A DNA stretch of 64,000 nt, taken from the NCBI GenBank assembly GCA_905234765.1, contig CAJOIF010000027.1:33590-97589 (forward strand). The letters are read 5' to 3'. The notes beneath the pieces are model-generated. The model was given only the letters and a program-made list of their open reading frames with translations, was not told the origin of the DNA and did not search any database. This document shows positions 19,064 through 28,431 of this stretch, in pieces. This stretch comes from an uncultured Bacteroidales bacterium (GTDB taxonomy: Bacteria; Bacteroidota; Bacteroidia; Bacteroidales; F082). Positions within the stretch are counted from its first letter, which is position 1, and every line of letters begins with the position of its first letter. The translations under genes and the position numbers were made by a program.

Positions 19064-19675
19064 ATGGCTATCAAATTTCAATACAACAAGACTTCGCTGA
19101 ACGAGCTGAACAAGCAACTCAAGACGCGAGTGCGTGCCCTCCCGACGCTGAAAAGCAAGGAGAGTGCCCTGCGCCTTGAGGTGAAAAAAGCCAAGCAACA
19201 TTCGGAAAGTCTTGTCGCACAGTTAGAGGACCAGCTCAAATTGTATGAGTACATGGCCCGGCTTTGGAATGAATTTGAGCCAGGACTGATTGCCGTAACC
19301 GATGTGAAACTGAAGACCGTGAAGATTGCGGGTGTGCCGACGCCGACTTTGGAGGAGGTGCTCTTCGACGTGAAGGACATCAACCTGTTCACCAAGCCGA
19401 TGTGGTATGCCGACGGCGTGCAAATCCTCAAGAACCTCGCCCAACTCGGCATCGAGTCGGAGGTATATACCGAGGTGGCACGCATCCTCGACTACCAACG
19501 CAAGAAAACCACCCAGAAGGTCAACCTTTACGAGAAGGTGCAGATTCCTGGCTACAACGAAGCCATACGTAAGATCAAGCGATATATGGAAGACGAGGAG
19601 AACCTCTCCAAAGCCTCCCAGAAAATTGTGAAAAACAAACACATAGCAGAAGAGGAGGCGGAGTATGGTAACTGA
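19064..19675 (+). CDS. ntpD: V-type ATPase subunit D
   Basis: Central rotor shaft, 203 residues, mostly helical. It begins MAIKFQYNKTSLNELNKQLKTRVRALPTLKSKESALRLEVKK, the conserved D-subunit coiled-coil start, and ends with a second long helix (RKIKRYMEDEENLSKASQKIVKN). It overlaps the ntpI start by 11 nt. Confidence 0.92.
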   Translation: MAIKFQYNKTSLNELNKQLKTRVRALPTLKSKESALRLEVKKAKQHSESLVAQLEDQLKLYEYMARLWNEFEPGLIAVTDVKLKTVKIAGVPTPTLEEVLFDVKDINLFTKPMWYADGVQILKNLAQLGIESEVYTEVARILDYQRKKTTQKVNLYEKVQIPGYNEAIRKIKRYMEDEENLSKASQKIVKNKHIAEEEAEYGN

Positions 19676-21437
19676 AATGACGAAATATGATTTCATCCTC
19701 ATGAGCGGCGACATGGACGCTTTCCTTGAAAGGCTCCAGTCGGTTGGCGTGGTCGATATTACTCGTTCCACGAAGCCCATTGATGAGCATTCTGACAAGT
19801 TGTCTTCGCGCGCGGGTGTGCTTCGCAAGGCTCTTGCGCTGCTGAAAGACGTGACCCCTGCCGAGTTTGCCGAAAAAGGCACTGCTGACTATGCCTCTGA
19901 TGTCATCGAGACCGTTTCGGAGATAGAAGCCATGCAAGCCCGACTTCCTCTGCTGCAAAAGGAAGCCGACGACTTGGTGCCTTGGGGTCGCTTCGACAAG
20001 GCGAGTTTCGACAAACTGAAGGAACAAGGCCTGAAGCTGCATTTCTACAAGACCAAGGCCATCGACCCTGCTTGGAAAGAGCAATACGCCTTGAGCGAAA
20101 TCTCGAATCTGGGCGGTTACTGCTATTTCGTTGTCGTCTCTGATTCAGACGATTACGACTTCCCACTGAAGGAGCTTCCTGCACCAGAAAAAGACTATCT
20201 TGCTTTGGAGAAGGAAATCGCCGCATTGCAAGATGACATCGCGAAAAAGGACGCGCATCTCGCCGAACTGAAGTGCCGCGAGGCTGCCATTCAGAAGGAA
20301 CTCGACAAGACCTTGTCGAAACTTGACCTGCATCTGGCACAAGTCTCGGGCGAGAAAGCCGCCGAGGACTATATCACTGTCTTTGAAGGCTTTGCGCCTA
20401 AAGAAACTGAACCTGCCCTGCAAGCGATGCTGGAAAAGGAGAATGTTTTCTATCTAGTTGATAAGGCAAAGGTGGACGACAACCCGCCCATCAAGTTGAA
20501 AAACAACAAGTTCGTGTCGATGTTTGAGTTGCTGACCGACATGTACGGCCGACCCAAGTACGACGAGTTCGACCCGACCGTGTTCATCTCCATTTTCTTC
20601 ATGCTCTTCTTTGCTTTCTGCATGGGCGACGCGGGCTATGGTCTCGTGCTCATCTTGGCGAGCCTTGGCTTGAAGAAAGTACTTGGTAAGATTGCGCCTT
20701 TGGGCATCGCTTTGGGTATTGCCACAACCGTAGTTGGATTCTTGTTCCACACGTTCTTCTCGGTGGACATGCTCACTTGGAGTTGGCTACCTGAAGGAGT
20801 GAAGAAGTGCATGCTGCCTTTGCAGATTGCTGGTTATGACGGCACGATGGTACTGGCGCTTCTCGTCGGTATCTTACATATTTGCTTGGCGATGATTGTC
20901 AAGACCTACCAGAGCACCAAGGTGAAAGGCTTTGCCAACTCCTTGGGCACTTGGGGTTGGACGTTGCTCATCGTAGGCGGCGTCATCGTGGGTGGTCTCG
21001 CCTTGATGGGTGTCATGGACAAGGCGTTGACGAAGTGGATTATCATCGTCATCGGCTGCTTGTCTGCTTTGGGTGTTTTCTTCCTTAACGACCTGCACCG
21101 CAATCCTTTGCTCAATGTGGGTTCAGGTTTGTGGGAGACCTACAACACCGCCACGGGTTTGCTCGGCGACGTGCTGAGTTACCTGCGTCTGTACGCTTTG
21201 GGTCTGGCCGGTGCCAAGCTCGGCGAAGCCTTCAACGCCATCGGCGTGCAGGCCTTGGGTGACGGCGGCGCCGGTTGGATTGCCTTTGTCCTTATCGTGG
21301 TGATAGGCCATACGCTCAATGTCGCAATGTGCGTCTTGGGTGCCTTCGTGCATCCCCTGCGACTCAACTTCCTTGAGTTCTTCAAGAACTCCGGTTACGA
21401 AGGCACAGGCCGCAAATACAATCCTTTAAAGACATAG
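19665..21437 (+). CDS. ntpI: V-type ATPase subunit I
   Basis: Membrane stator subunit (a-subunit homologue), 590 residues. A cytoplasmic N-terminal half contains coiled coil (about 185-240, LEKEIAALQDDIAKKDAHLAEL). The C-terminal half has seven or eight membrane helices with the conserved FFMLFFAFCMGDAGYG and SYLRLYALGLAGAKLGEAFN, the second carrying the essential Arg. The ATG at 19665 was kept because homologues start MxTKM; the ATG at 19677 is possible. Reading frame intact. Confidence 0.94.
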   Translation: MVTEMTKYDFILMSGDMDAFLERLQSVGVVDITRSTKPIDEHSDKLSSRAGVLRKALALLKDVTPAEFAEKGTADYASDVIETVSEIEAMQARLPLLQKEADDLVPWGRFDKASFDKLKEQGLKLHFYKTKAIDPAWKEQYALSEISNLGGYCYFVVVSDSDDYDFPLKELPAPEKDYLALEKEIAALQDDIAKKDAHLAELKCREAAIQKELDKTLSKLDLHLAQVSGEKAAEDYITVFEGFAPKETEPALQAMLEKENVFYLVDKAKVDDNPPIKLKNNKFVSMFELLTDMYGRPKYDEFDPTVFISIFFMLFFAFCMGDAGYGLVLILASLGLKKVLGKIAPLGIALGIATTVVGFLFHTFFSVDMLTWSWLPEGVKKCMLPLQIAGYDGTMVLALLVGILHICLAMIVKTYQSTKVKGFANSLGTWGWTLLIVGGVIVGGLALMGVMDKALTKWIIIVIGCLSALGVFFLNDLHRNPLLNVGSGLWETYNTATGLLGDVLSYLRLYALGLAGAKLGEAFNAIGVQALGDGGAGWIAFVLIVVIGHTLNVAMCVLGAFVHPLRLNFLEFFKNSGYEGTGRKYNPLKT

Positions 21438-21508
21438 GACGCGAGACTACGAGACGCGAGACGCGGGACCAACAAAGTCTCGTGTCCCGTGTCCCGAAGT
21501 CCCGAGTC
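21437..21508. repeat. Inverted octamer array between ntpI and ntpK
   Basis: The left arm GGACGCGA, GACTACGA, GACGCGAG, ACGCGGGAC and the right arm GTCTCGTG, TCCCGTGT, CCCGAAGT, CCCGAGTC belong to the same family as 6328-6405. The ntpI stop codon lies at its left edge. Confidence 0.8.
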
Positions 21509-21512
21509 ATAA

Positions 21513-21968
<456 letters not shown>

Positions 21969-21991
21969 TCGGAAAGGAATCGATTAAAGAC

Positions 21992-22019
21992 AAAGGCGAC
22001 TCCGTTTGGGGTCGCCTTT
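21992..22019 (+). terminator. Terminator after the V-type operon
   Basis: Perfect 9-bp stem AAAGGCGAC / GTCGCCTTT around a 10-nt loop, followed by a T-rich stretch. It may also serve the minus-strand gene ending at 22036. Confidence 0.75.
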
Positions 22020-22035
22020 GATGTTTGTCTCAGTT

Positions 22036-24207
22036 TCAGAGCTTCCAGATAGCTTCTACTTTCAAGTCTGTCTTGTGATTTCCCTCAATCAGTGTCAACC
22101 CACTGCCGATTTCGTCACGGTCGTGGTAGAGGGTGCTGCCAATGCGGGCATAAAGTGTCAAGGCCTTGAAAGGCTTCCATTTGCCTAACAAATACATCCT
22201 TATGCCTTTGCCGTAAAGGGCTGGCACCGAGAAGGAATATAGTACATCGCTCTCGTAGGCGTACACGCGGGCATCGTAGTCCTCGGCATCGAACAGCGCA
22301 TAGCGGAAAGTGAGGCTAAACGGCTTGTTTTCAGGCTTGTAGGCGATGTCCTGACAGATGAAGAATCCTTGTTCGTCGCTGCCGTCGTCGTTGCGGTAGT
22401 GGGCATATTCGGCCTTGTTGCTGAAATGGAAGTCCCTGCCAATCTGATAGTTGATGTTGAACCGCACGGAGTTCTTTGTGTAGAAGATGGGGTAGTGGCT
22501 GAAGACGAAAGCGTCGGTCGAGTTCTTCATCTTGGTTTTCGAGCGGATTTGCAGGTAGGCGTCGACGCGCTTGCTGAAGCTATGGCTGAGGCGAAGGTAG
22601 TAGTCGTGGCCCCAGCTGGGTGCGTTGACTTGTGAGGTGAGCCATGTGAACCGAAACTGGTCGGCGTAGGCCAAGAGGTTCCAATAAGGCGCGGGTGCAG
22701 CTTCCATGCCGAGGTAGACTCCTCGTTGTCCTTGGTTGCGGCTGCCTTCGCCGAAAGCGTTCGAAAACAGGTTTTGGTAGGCCTTGCCATAGTCGCGGTA
22801 CATAAGGGTGAAGTTGATGTATCCCGCTGGTTTTACGGTCATTCCGACAAGTCCAGCGTAAGATTTTATGTCTTTGAGCTTGTCGGCAGGGCGGAGGGCG
22901 GTGCTGTCGTGGTTGTAGCTCATGGCACCCTCGGCGAAGAGGGCGTATTTGCCTTTGACGTATTTGAAGTCGATGCCTTGGTTGGTGAGGCTTTTCCCTT
23001 GGAAATAGAACTGGTTGTAATGGCTCGGCTTGAGTTGCAGAGGGGCACTGAGCCAGGTGTGGTGCAGGGTGTAGCCGACTTCAAAATGTGCACGGGCAAA
23101 GGCGAGATGGGTGCCTGCCACCTGTTGCCGGATGGCGTGGCGGTCCTGAATCTCACCGATGGTGCGGTGATAGCCTGTCTCTTGCAGGCTGCTGACGAGT
23201 TCCACTTCGTTTAGGCTGTCGGCCACGCTGATGTTGGCGTCCATTTTGCGGTTGCTGTAGAAAAAGGTGCCGCTGAAGGCCTTCCAGCCGAGGGTGACTG
23301 CCGCGCCACGCATGAAGGCGTACTCGCTGGCAGAGGCTTTGGGTGTGATGCCACGTCCCTGCTTCATGACGCTGCTGCCCGCCCCAGCCTTGCCGAAGGT
23401 CATGCCGGACCATAGCGTAAGTCCTTGACCGAAAGACAGTTGGTAATCGCCCGCCACAGCTGCCTTCACGATACCCAAGTCCTTGGCATAGAGGTGAAAC
23501 CCGACAAAATCAAAGCCACGAGGGTAGTTGTTGCCGAGCATGGCCTTGACGGTGTCGCTGAGTTTGTTGGTGAAAAACGGCTCTCCAGGGTCTTGCTCCA
23601 AGACGAAGCCCGCACGAATCTTGTTCCTATAATTATAGGTGTATTTGAGTTGGTATTTCTGTGGATTGCCAAGATAGCGCGAGTTGGGTTTAGCCAATAG
23701 TGCCGAATCGCTGAGCGGGTCGTAACCTTGCTGATGCTCAAGGATTTGCTCATAACGTCCCACAATTTGGTGCTTGCCGTATCGCGCCATTTTCTTGAGC
23801 GTGATTTTATCGTCTTTTTTGTTCTCGCCGATGTAAACGATGGGGGCGAGGATGCTGAGGGTCTGCGCGTCGAAGCCTTCCACCATCTCTAATTCCTCAA
23901 GAAACAGGAAGTCGCCGTAATAGCGGCGGTATTGTTGAAGTGCTTCGTACTGGAAGACATTGATGAGACGCAGTTCCACTAACTGGTGCATGTCGTCGCT
24001 GTTGAGGTTGACGGGGTTCTCGCTCAGGAAGATGTAGTTCTCCATAAGGTCCTCGAAATCAGTGTCGTCGTCGCTGTCCTCGGCCAAACGCTCCACCTGC
24101 TCGATGAGTAGGGCGTTCAAGGCATCGGTGTTGAGGGTGTCGCGAACGGTCTGGGCCTTCGCGAAAAAGCCTGTGAGGAGGAATAATATGAGAATCAGCC
24201 GCTTCAT
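22036..24207 (-). CDS. Helix-hairpin-helix domain protein with large predicted outer-membrane barrel
   Basis: 723 residues. A signal peptide (MKRLILILFLLTGFFAKAQ) is followed by a ComEA-like region with two helix-hairpin-helix-like repeats (NPVNLNSDDMHQLVELRLI and FLEELEMVEGFDAQTLSIL, about 65-125). The remainder alternates aromatic and polar residues (YLRLSHSFSKRVDAYLQIRS and similar), as expected for an outer-membrane beta-barrel. This architecture is widespread but uncharacterised in Bacteroidota. It overlaps the upstream PorV/PorQ-like gene by 4 nt, so the two probably act together. The HhH part need not bind DNA in the periplasm. Confidence 0.75.
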   Translation of the reverse strand: MKRLILILFLLTGFFAKAQTVRDTLNTDALNALLIEQVERLAEDSDDDTDFEDLMENYIFLSENPVNLNSDDMHQLVELRLINVFQYEALQQYRRYYGDFLFLEELEMVEGFDAQTLSILAPIVYIGENKKDDKITLKKMARYGKHQIVGRYEQILEHQQGYDPLSDSALLAKPNSRYLGNPQKYQLKYTYNYRNKIRAGFVLEQDPGEPFFTNKLSDTVKAMLGNNYPRGFDFVGFHLYAKDLGIVKAAVAGDYQLSFGQGLTLWSGMTFGKAGAGSSVMKQGRGITPKASASEYAFMRGAAVTLGWKAFSGTFFYSNRKMDANISVADSLNEVELVSSLQETGYHRTIGEIQDRHAIRQQVAGTHLAFARAHFEVGYTLHHTWLSAPLQLKPSHYNQFYFQGKSLTNQGIDFKYVKGKYALFAEGAMSYNHDSTALRPADKLKDIKSYAGLVGMTVKPAGYINFTLMYRDYGKAYQNLFSNAFGEGSRNQGQRGVYLGMEAAPAPYWNLLAYADQFRFTWLTSQVNAPSWGHDYYLRLSHSFSKRVDAYLQIRSKTKMKNSTDAFVFSHYPIFYTKNSVRFNINYQIGRDFHFSNKAEYAHYRNDDGSDEQGFFICQDIAYKPENKPFSLTFRYALFDAEDYDARVYAYESDVLYSFSVPALYGKGIRMYLLGKWKPFKALTLYARIGSTLYHDRDEIGSGLTLIEGNHKTDLKVEAIWKL

Positions 24208-25034
24208 GATTTTTTCCCGATGCTGAAGATCATGCCGACTTGGACGGATGGACCAAGTTCTTGATGCAGCTGCCCCGCCACGTCAATGCGGACGAAGCGG
24301 ATGCCGTAGCCGACGCCGAAGGTGAGGATGCCAGGGTTGGTCTGGACTCCGGCACGGAGGAAGAGGTTCTTGACCGCCTCGTATTCCAATCCACCGCGTA
24401 GGCTGACTCCCTCGCGTTCGGTGTTTTTCTCGATGTCGCATTGTCCCACGAATTCTTTCGTGAACTGATAGGCCGCGCCGAAGCGGAACACGATGGGAAG
24501 ACGGTTCTGGTAGAGGCTTTGCTCGATTTTGAAGCTGACTGGGTTGAAGATATAGGTGCCGAGGCGTAGTTTCGACGTGACCTGCGACTGCATCCCCAAC
24601 TCAAAAGTGACCGCGCTGTGTCTGCCGTAGTCGTTGCCGATGTGGATGGAGAGGTAGTCCAGCTGTAGGCCGATTTTCAGGTATGGGCCGAAATCTTTGG
24701 CATAGGCCAAGCCGATCTTGTTTTCGTTGTATTTCGAGGAACCGAACTGGTTGAAACTCAGTCCCAGACAGCCGAATTTCACGGGCAGTGCCAACGCGCC
24801 GCATTTGTAGGCCGTCTCAGGCAGCATCCAACGGTTTTCATAGTACAGCCCGAGGCTGAATTGGTCCAGATTGGCCATTCCCGCCGGGTTGTTCTGCAGG
24901 GCCCATAGCCCACAGGAAGCCGCCGAGCAGCCTCCCATGGCGGCCGTACGACCTCCGATAGGGTTGATGAAGTCGTAGGCAAAAGTGACTGAAACGGAGA
25001 AGGTTATGAGGATGAGTAGAAGTGCTTTCTTCAT
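24204..25034 (-). CDS. PorV/PorQ-like outer-membrane protein
   Basis: 276 residues with a signal peptide (MKKALLLILITFSVSVTFAY) and the N-terminal pattern GGRTAAMGGCSAASCG...NNPAGMANL, typical of the PorV/PorQ (UPF0164-like) barrel family. The rest reads as beta strands (LKIGLQLDYLSIHIG, LRAGVQTNPGILTFGVGYG). PorV and PorQ help attach cargo in type IX secretion, and T9SS cargo genes occur near 56-58 kb, but this gene is distant from any T9SS core gene here, so a direct role is unproven. Confidence 0.72.
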   Translation of the reverse strand: MKKALLLILITFSVSVTFAYDFINPIGGRTAAMGGCSAASCGLWALQNNPAGMANLDQFSLGLYYENRWMLPETAYKCGALALPVKFGCLGLSFNQFGSSKYNENKIGLAYAKDFGPYLKIGLQLDYLSIHIGNDYGRHSAVTFELGMQSQVTSKLRLGTYIFNPVSFKIEQSLYQNRLPIVFRFGAAYQFTKEFVGQCDIEKNTEREGVSLRGGLEYEAVKNLFLRAGVQTNPGILTFGVGYGIRFVRIDVAGQLHQELGPSVQVGMIFSIGKKS

Positions 25035-25053
25035 AGATTGCGTTTTAACGGTG

Positions 25054-25061
25054 CAAATTTA
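25054..25061 (-). promoter_or_regulatory. -7 box for the PorV-like/HhH pair
   Basis: Minus strand TAAATTTG fits TAnnTTTG, 20 nt before the start at 25034. Confidence 0.5.
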
Positions 25062-25140
25062 GTGGTGTTTTGCAAAAAATCAAAGTTTTTGGCGCGATAG
25101 GCGGCAAAATTCCTTATTTTCGCAAGCTAAAACTATTCTT

Positions 25141-25641
25141 ATGAATGTCTTTCTCATCATCACCGCCGTATTGCTTGTCCTGTTGGGACTGTTCGGTGCT
25201 CTTGTGCCAGGGGTCGCGGGCCCGCCGTTCAGTTTCCTTGGACTGCTGGTGCTTTCGTTTGTCAGTGGCATCGAATATTCCGTAAGTTTTTTGGTAGTGA
25301 TGGGGGTGATAGCGGCCATCGTTTTTGCCTTGGATTATGTGGTGCCGATATGGGGCACGAAGAAGTTGGGTGGCACCAAAGCAGGCGTGCGAGGCAGTAC
25401 CATCGGCTTGATTTTGGGCCTTTTGGTGACGTTCCTGTTTCCCATCGGTTTCATCGCAGTGCTGGTGGGGCCGTTTTTGGGAGCCTATATCGGTGAGAAA
25501 CGGGCAGGTACCGACGAAGGCCACGCAATGAAAGCCGCTTTCGGCTCGTTCGTGGGTTTTCTGGTCGGCACGGGGCTGAAGGTGATTTACGCCTGTGTGT
25601 GCATTTTTTATGTGGTTAAGGATTTAATCAAATTGATATGA
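25141..25641 (+). CDS. DUF456 family membrane protein
   Basis: 166 residues, almost entirely hydrophobic with Gly-rich helices. The N-terminus contains LLGLFGALVPGVAGPPFSFLGLL and a second half GSTIGLILGLLVTFLFPIGFIAVLVGPFLGAYIGE, both DUF456 traits. Inner membrane, function unknown. It overlaps the transketolase gene by 4 nt (ATGA). Confidence 0.85.
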   Translation: MNVFLIITAVLLVLLGLFGALVPGVAGPPFSFLGLLVLSFVSGIEYSVSFLVVMGVIAAIVFALDYVVPIWGTKKLGGTKAGVRGSTIGLILGLLVTFLFPIGFIAVLVGPFLGAYIGEKRAGTDEGHAMKAAFGSFVGFLVGTGLKVIYACVCIFYVVKDLIKLI

Positions 25642-26453
25642 TAGGATTGCAAGGTCTGGAAGAGAAAGCGAGGCACATTCGCGAACTTATTTTGACCGCT
25701 TTGACGGAAGCCGGCTCGGGACATACGGGCGGCTCGCTGGATTTGGTGGATATCTTCACCGTGTTGTATTTCAATCATTTGCGCCATGACCCGCAAAACC
25801 CGCTTTGGGAAGACCGCGACAAGGTGGTGCTGTCTATCGGGCATACCGCGCCAGTGCTGTATGCGACTTTAGCAGCAGCAGGCTATTTCCCTGAGGAAGA
25901 GATGCTTACGCTGCGCAAACTGGGCAGCCGTCTGCAAGGGCATCCGAGCTATGAGTTTCAGCTGCCTGGCTTGGAGACGTGTTCGGGAAGTCTCGGACAA
26001 GGTCTCGGCGTGGCGCTCGGCATGGCGTTGGCGGCCAAGATGGACGGCAAGCCGAACCGCGTCTTTTGCATCATGGGCGACGGCGAGCAGCAGGAAGGCA
26101 GTGTGTGGGAAACAGCCATGGCAGCAGCGCATCACCATGTCGACAACCTCTGCGCCATCATCGACCGCAACCGCCTGCAAATCGACGGCGGCACCGAAAC
26201 GGTGATGGCCATCGACCCACTGCGCGACAAATGGACGGCTTTCGGCTGGAATGCCATCGAGATCGACGGACACGACATGGAACAAATCAAGATGGCACTG
26301 GATTTTGCCGACAAGACCGAAAGCAGACCCACCGTCATCATCGCCGACACCATCATGGGAAAAGGCATCCCATCCATCGAAAACGATTACCACTGGCACG
26401 GCAAGGTGCCGACCAAGGAACAATTGTCTGTGTTTTTAGACGAATTGTCGTAG
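25638..26453 (+). CDS. Transketolase N-terminal subunit
   Basis: 271 residues, the thiamine-diphosphate-binding half of a split transketolase of the non-oxidative pentose phosphate pathway. Motifs: AGSGHTGGSLDLVDI, CSGSLGQGLGVALGMALA, and the ThDP motif GDGEQQEGSVWE-x-AMAAAHH...NLCAIIDRNRLQIDG. The partner subunit follows at 26493. Its TAG stop lies inside a 28-nt perfect palindrome (26450-26477). Confidence 0.93.
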   Translation: MIGLQGLEEKARHIRELILTALTEAGSGHTGGSLDLVDIFTVLYFNHLRHDPQNPLWEDRDKVVLSIGHTAPVLYATLAAAGYFPEEEMLTLRKLGSRLQGHPSYEFQLPGLETCSGSLGQGLGVALGMALAAKMDGKPNRVFCIMGDGEQQEGSVWETAMAAAHHHVDNLCAIIDRNRLQIDGGTETVMAIDPLRDKWTAFGWNAIEIDGHDMEQIKMALDFADKTESRPTVIIADTIMGKGIPSIENDYHWHGKVPTKEQLSVFLDELS

Positions 26454-26477
26454 AGACGCAATGCATTGCGTCTCTAC
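26450..26477. repeat. Perfect 28-nt palindrome between the transketolase halves
   Basis: Each arm is the 14-mer GTAGAGACGCAATG with no loop. It resembles small dispersed palindromes ending in GTCTCTAC seen in many bacterial genomes. It supplies the stop codon of the upstream gene and ends 15 nt before the downstream start, so it may affect relative expression or RNA cleavage. Confidence 0.9.
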
Positions 26478-26492
26478 AAAACGAAATATAAT

Positions 26493-28373
26493 ATGAATTA
26501 CACCAATAAAGGCAACAAACCCACAAAAACTGGTTTCGGCGAAGGTGTTCTCGCCGCTGCACAAAAAAACAATAATGTGGTCGGTCTGGGAGCCGACATC
26601 ACCAATTCGGTAGGCATGAACCTCTTTGCCGAGGCATACCCCGACAGGTTTTTCTCCATGGGCATCGCCGAACAGGACGCTGTGTCCACTGCCGCCGGAT
26701 TGGCCTTGAGCGGCAAGACACCTGTCTTCAGCACCTATGGCGTGTTTGCCGCGCATCGCGCCAACGACCAGATCCGTATTTCGTTGTGTTACAACAATGT
26801 GCATGTCGTCATTGGCGGTGCCCATGCAGGCGTGTCGGTCGGCCCCGACGGAGCCACGCACCAGGCTTTGGAGGACATCGCCGCCATGCGCGTTCTGCCC
26901 AATATGACGGTCATCTCGCCTTGCGACGCCACCCAAGCCAAAATCGCCACCGAGAAAGCCATTTTGGAATGCCAAGGCCCTGTATATGTGCGTTTTGGCC
27001 GTGAGCCAATGCCCGATTTTACCGATGAAAGCCAAGAGTTTGAGATAGGGAAGGCCCAGCTGATGCAAGAGGGCTCGGATGTCACCATCGTCGCCACGGG
27101 CCATGAGGTGTGGGAAGCGCTCGAAGCCGCTCACATGCTCGACCACCTGGGCATCTCGGCCCGCATCGTTAACATGCACACCATCAAGCCGTTGGACGGC
27201 GCGATTTTGAACAAAGCCGCCGACGAGACCCGCATGATCTTCACCGTCGAAGAGCACCAAATCGTGGGCGGTTTGGGGAGTGCCGTGGCAGAGTATCTCG
27301 CGGAACATCACCCGATTCGCGTGTGCCGCATCGGTATGGACGACCGCTTCGGCGAGTCGGGGAAAGCCGCCGCGTTGATGCACAAGTTCGGCCTCGATGC
27401 CGCCGGTATCGTCAACCGTGTCCTCGAAGAGGTGGCCAAGGACGACCTCAGCGTGTTCATCCCCAAGATGGACAAGCCGTTCTCTACTTATCCTAAAGGA
27501 TTGTACACGAGCAAGATATTGTACGACGGCTACGACTTCCACGACGAGTCGACCTTCGAGAACTGCTACGACACCAAAGTCTACAAGCATTACATCGCCC
27601 AAGGCAAGCGAGGCCACGAGGTGCGCGAGACCTTGGCCCGCTCGCTCCACGACCATTTCATCACCTACGAGCTCTACAAGATGCTTGACCAGTATGATGA
27701 AAAGGATGTCATCGGCATCATGGGCGGTCATGCCAAGCGCCGTGACGACCCAGGCTATCGTCAAATTGTGTTTTTGAGCAAGAAACTGACTGAAATGGGG
27801 CGTTTGATGGTCACGGGTGGAGGCCCGGGAGCGATGGAGGCCACGCATCTTGGGGCTTGGATGGCGGGTAGGAGCGAGGCTGAGACCAACGAGGCGGTAG
27901 ACATGCTCGTCCCATCGCCGACCTTCAAGGACGAAGGCTGGCTGCGTCGCAGCTTCGAGGTGATGGAACGTTTCCCGTGCGTGACGGAGTACCGCAGCCT
28001 CGCCATCCCCACGTGGTACTACGGCCACGAGCCGACGGCACCATTTGCCACTGACATCGCCAAGTATTTCGACAATAGCGTACGTGAGGACGGCATCGTC
28101 ACCATCGCCAAGGGCGGCATCATCTACACGCCCGGCAGCGCAGGCACCATGCAGGAAATCTTCCAAGACGCTGGCCAAAATCACTACGAAAGCGAAGGCT
28201 TCGCCAGCCCGATGATCTTTATGGGCAAAGACTATTACACCAACTGTATGCCCGCCTATTCGCTGCTCAAAGACCTGAGCGACAGAGGCTTGTTCAAGAA
28301 CATGATTCTCACCATCTCCGACGACAACGACGAGATTATTGAGGCAATTGTGAGGTTTAAGGAAGGGAATTAA
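26493..28373 (+). CDS. Transketolase C-terminal subunit fused to a LOG-like nucleotide-binding domain
   Basis: 626 residues from ATG 26493 (MNYTNKGNKPTKTGFG). Residues 1 to about 310 are a complete transketolase C-terminal subunit (SMGIAEQDAVSTAAGLAL, GPDGATHQALEDIA, VTIVATGHEV). After DDLSVFIPK the chain continues with about 300 residues of a Rossmann-type domain having GGGPGAMEATHLG and GSAGTMQEIFQ, close to the GGGxGxM and PGGxGTxxE motifs of LOG/lysine-decarboxylase-like proteins. An internal ATG at 27468 would fit a separate LOG-like gene, so the fusion may be recent or caused by loss of a short spacer. Confidence 0.85.
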   Translation: MNYTNKGNKPTKTGFGEGVLAAAQKNNNVVGLGADITNSVGMNLFAEAYPDRFFSMGIAEQDAVSTAAGLALSGKTPVFSTYGVFAAHRANDQIRISLCYNNVHVVIGGAHAGVSVGPDGATHQALEDIAAMRVLPNMTVISPCDATQAKIATEKAILECQGPVYVRFGREPMPDFTDESQEFEIGKAQLMQEGSDVTIVATGHEVWEALEAAHMLDHLGISARIVNMHTIKPLDGAILNKAADETRMIFTVEEHQIVGGLGSAVAEYLAEHHPIRVCRIGMDDRFGESGKAAALMHKFGLDAAGIVNRVLEEVAKDDLSVFIPKMDKPFSTYPKGLYTSKILYDGYDFHDESTFENCYDTKVYKHYIAQGKRGHEVRETLARSLHDHFITYELYKMLDQYDEKDVIGIMGGHAKRRDDPGYRQIVFLSKKLTEMGRLMVTGGGPGAMEATHLGAWMAGRSEAETNEAVDMLVPSPTFKDEGWLRRSFEVMERFPCVTEYRSLAIPTWYYGHEPTAPFATDIAKYFDNSVREDGIVTIAKGGIIYTPGSAGTMQEIFQDAGQNHYESEGFASPMIFMGKDYYTNCMPAYSLLKDLSDRGLFKNMILTISDDNDEIIEAIVRFKEGN

Positions 28374-28376
28374 TCT

Positions 28377-28415
28377 GGTCTCCTAAACCGATCCCCCGTC
28401 TGTTCAATCACCGCC
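28377..28415. repeat. 39-nt copy of the 3' end of the C69 dipeptidase gene
   Basis: Matches 34379-34417, the last codons of the dipeptidase gene, with one mismatch over 39 nt. It lies in the spacer between the transketolase fusion and the minus-strand ATPase gene, in the same orientation as the dipeptidase copy. A shorter 17-nt piece recurs at 32951-32967. Confidence 0.85.
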
Positions 28416-28431
28416 CACCTTCAGTTAAGTT

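Noticed and set aside
26436..28184. 582-codon open frame on the minus strand
   Set aside because: It is antisense to the transketolase/LOG gene, its composition is a mirror of that gene, and it has no recognisable motif or promoter.
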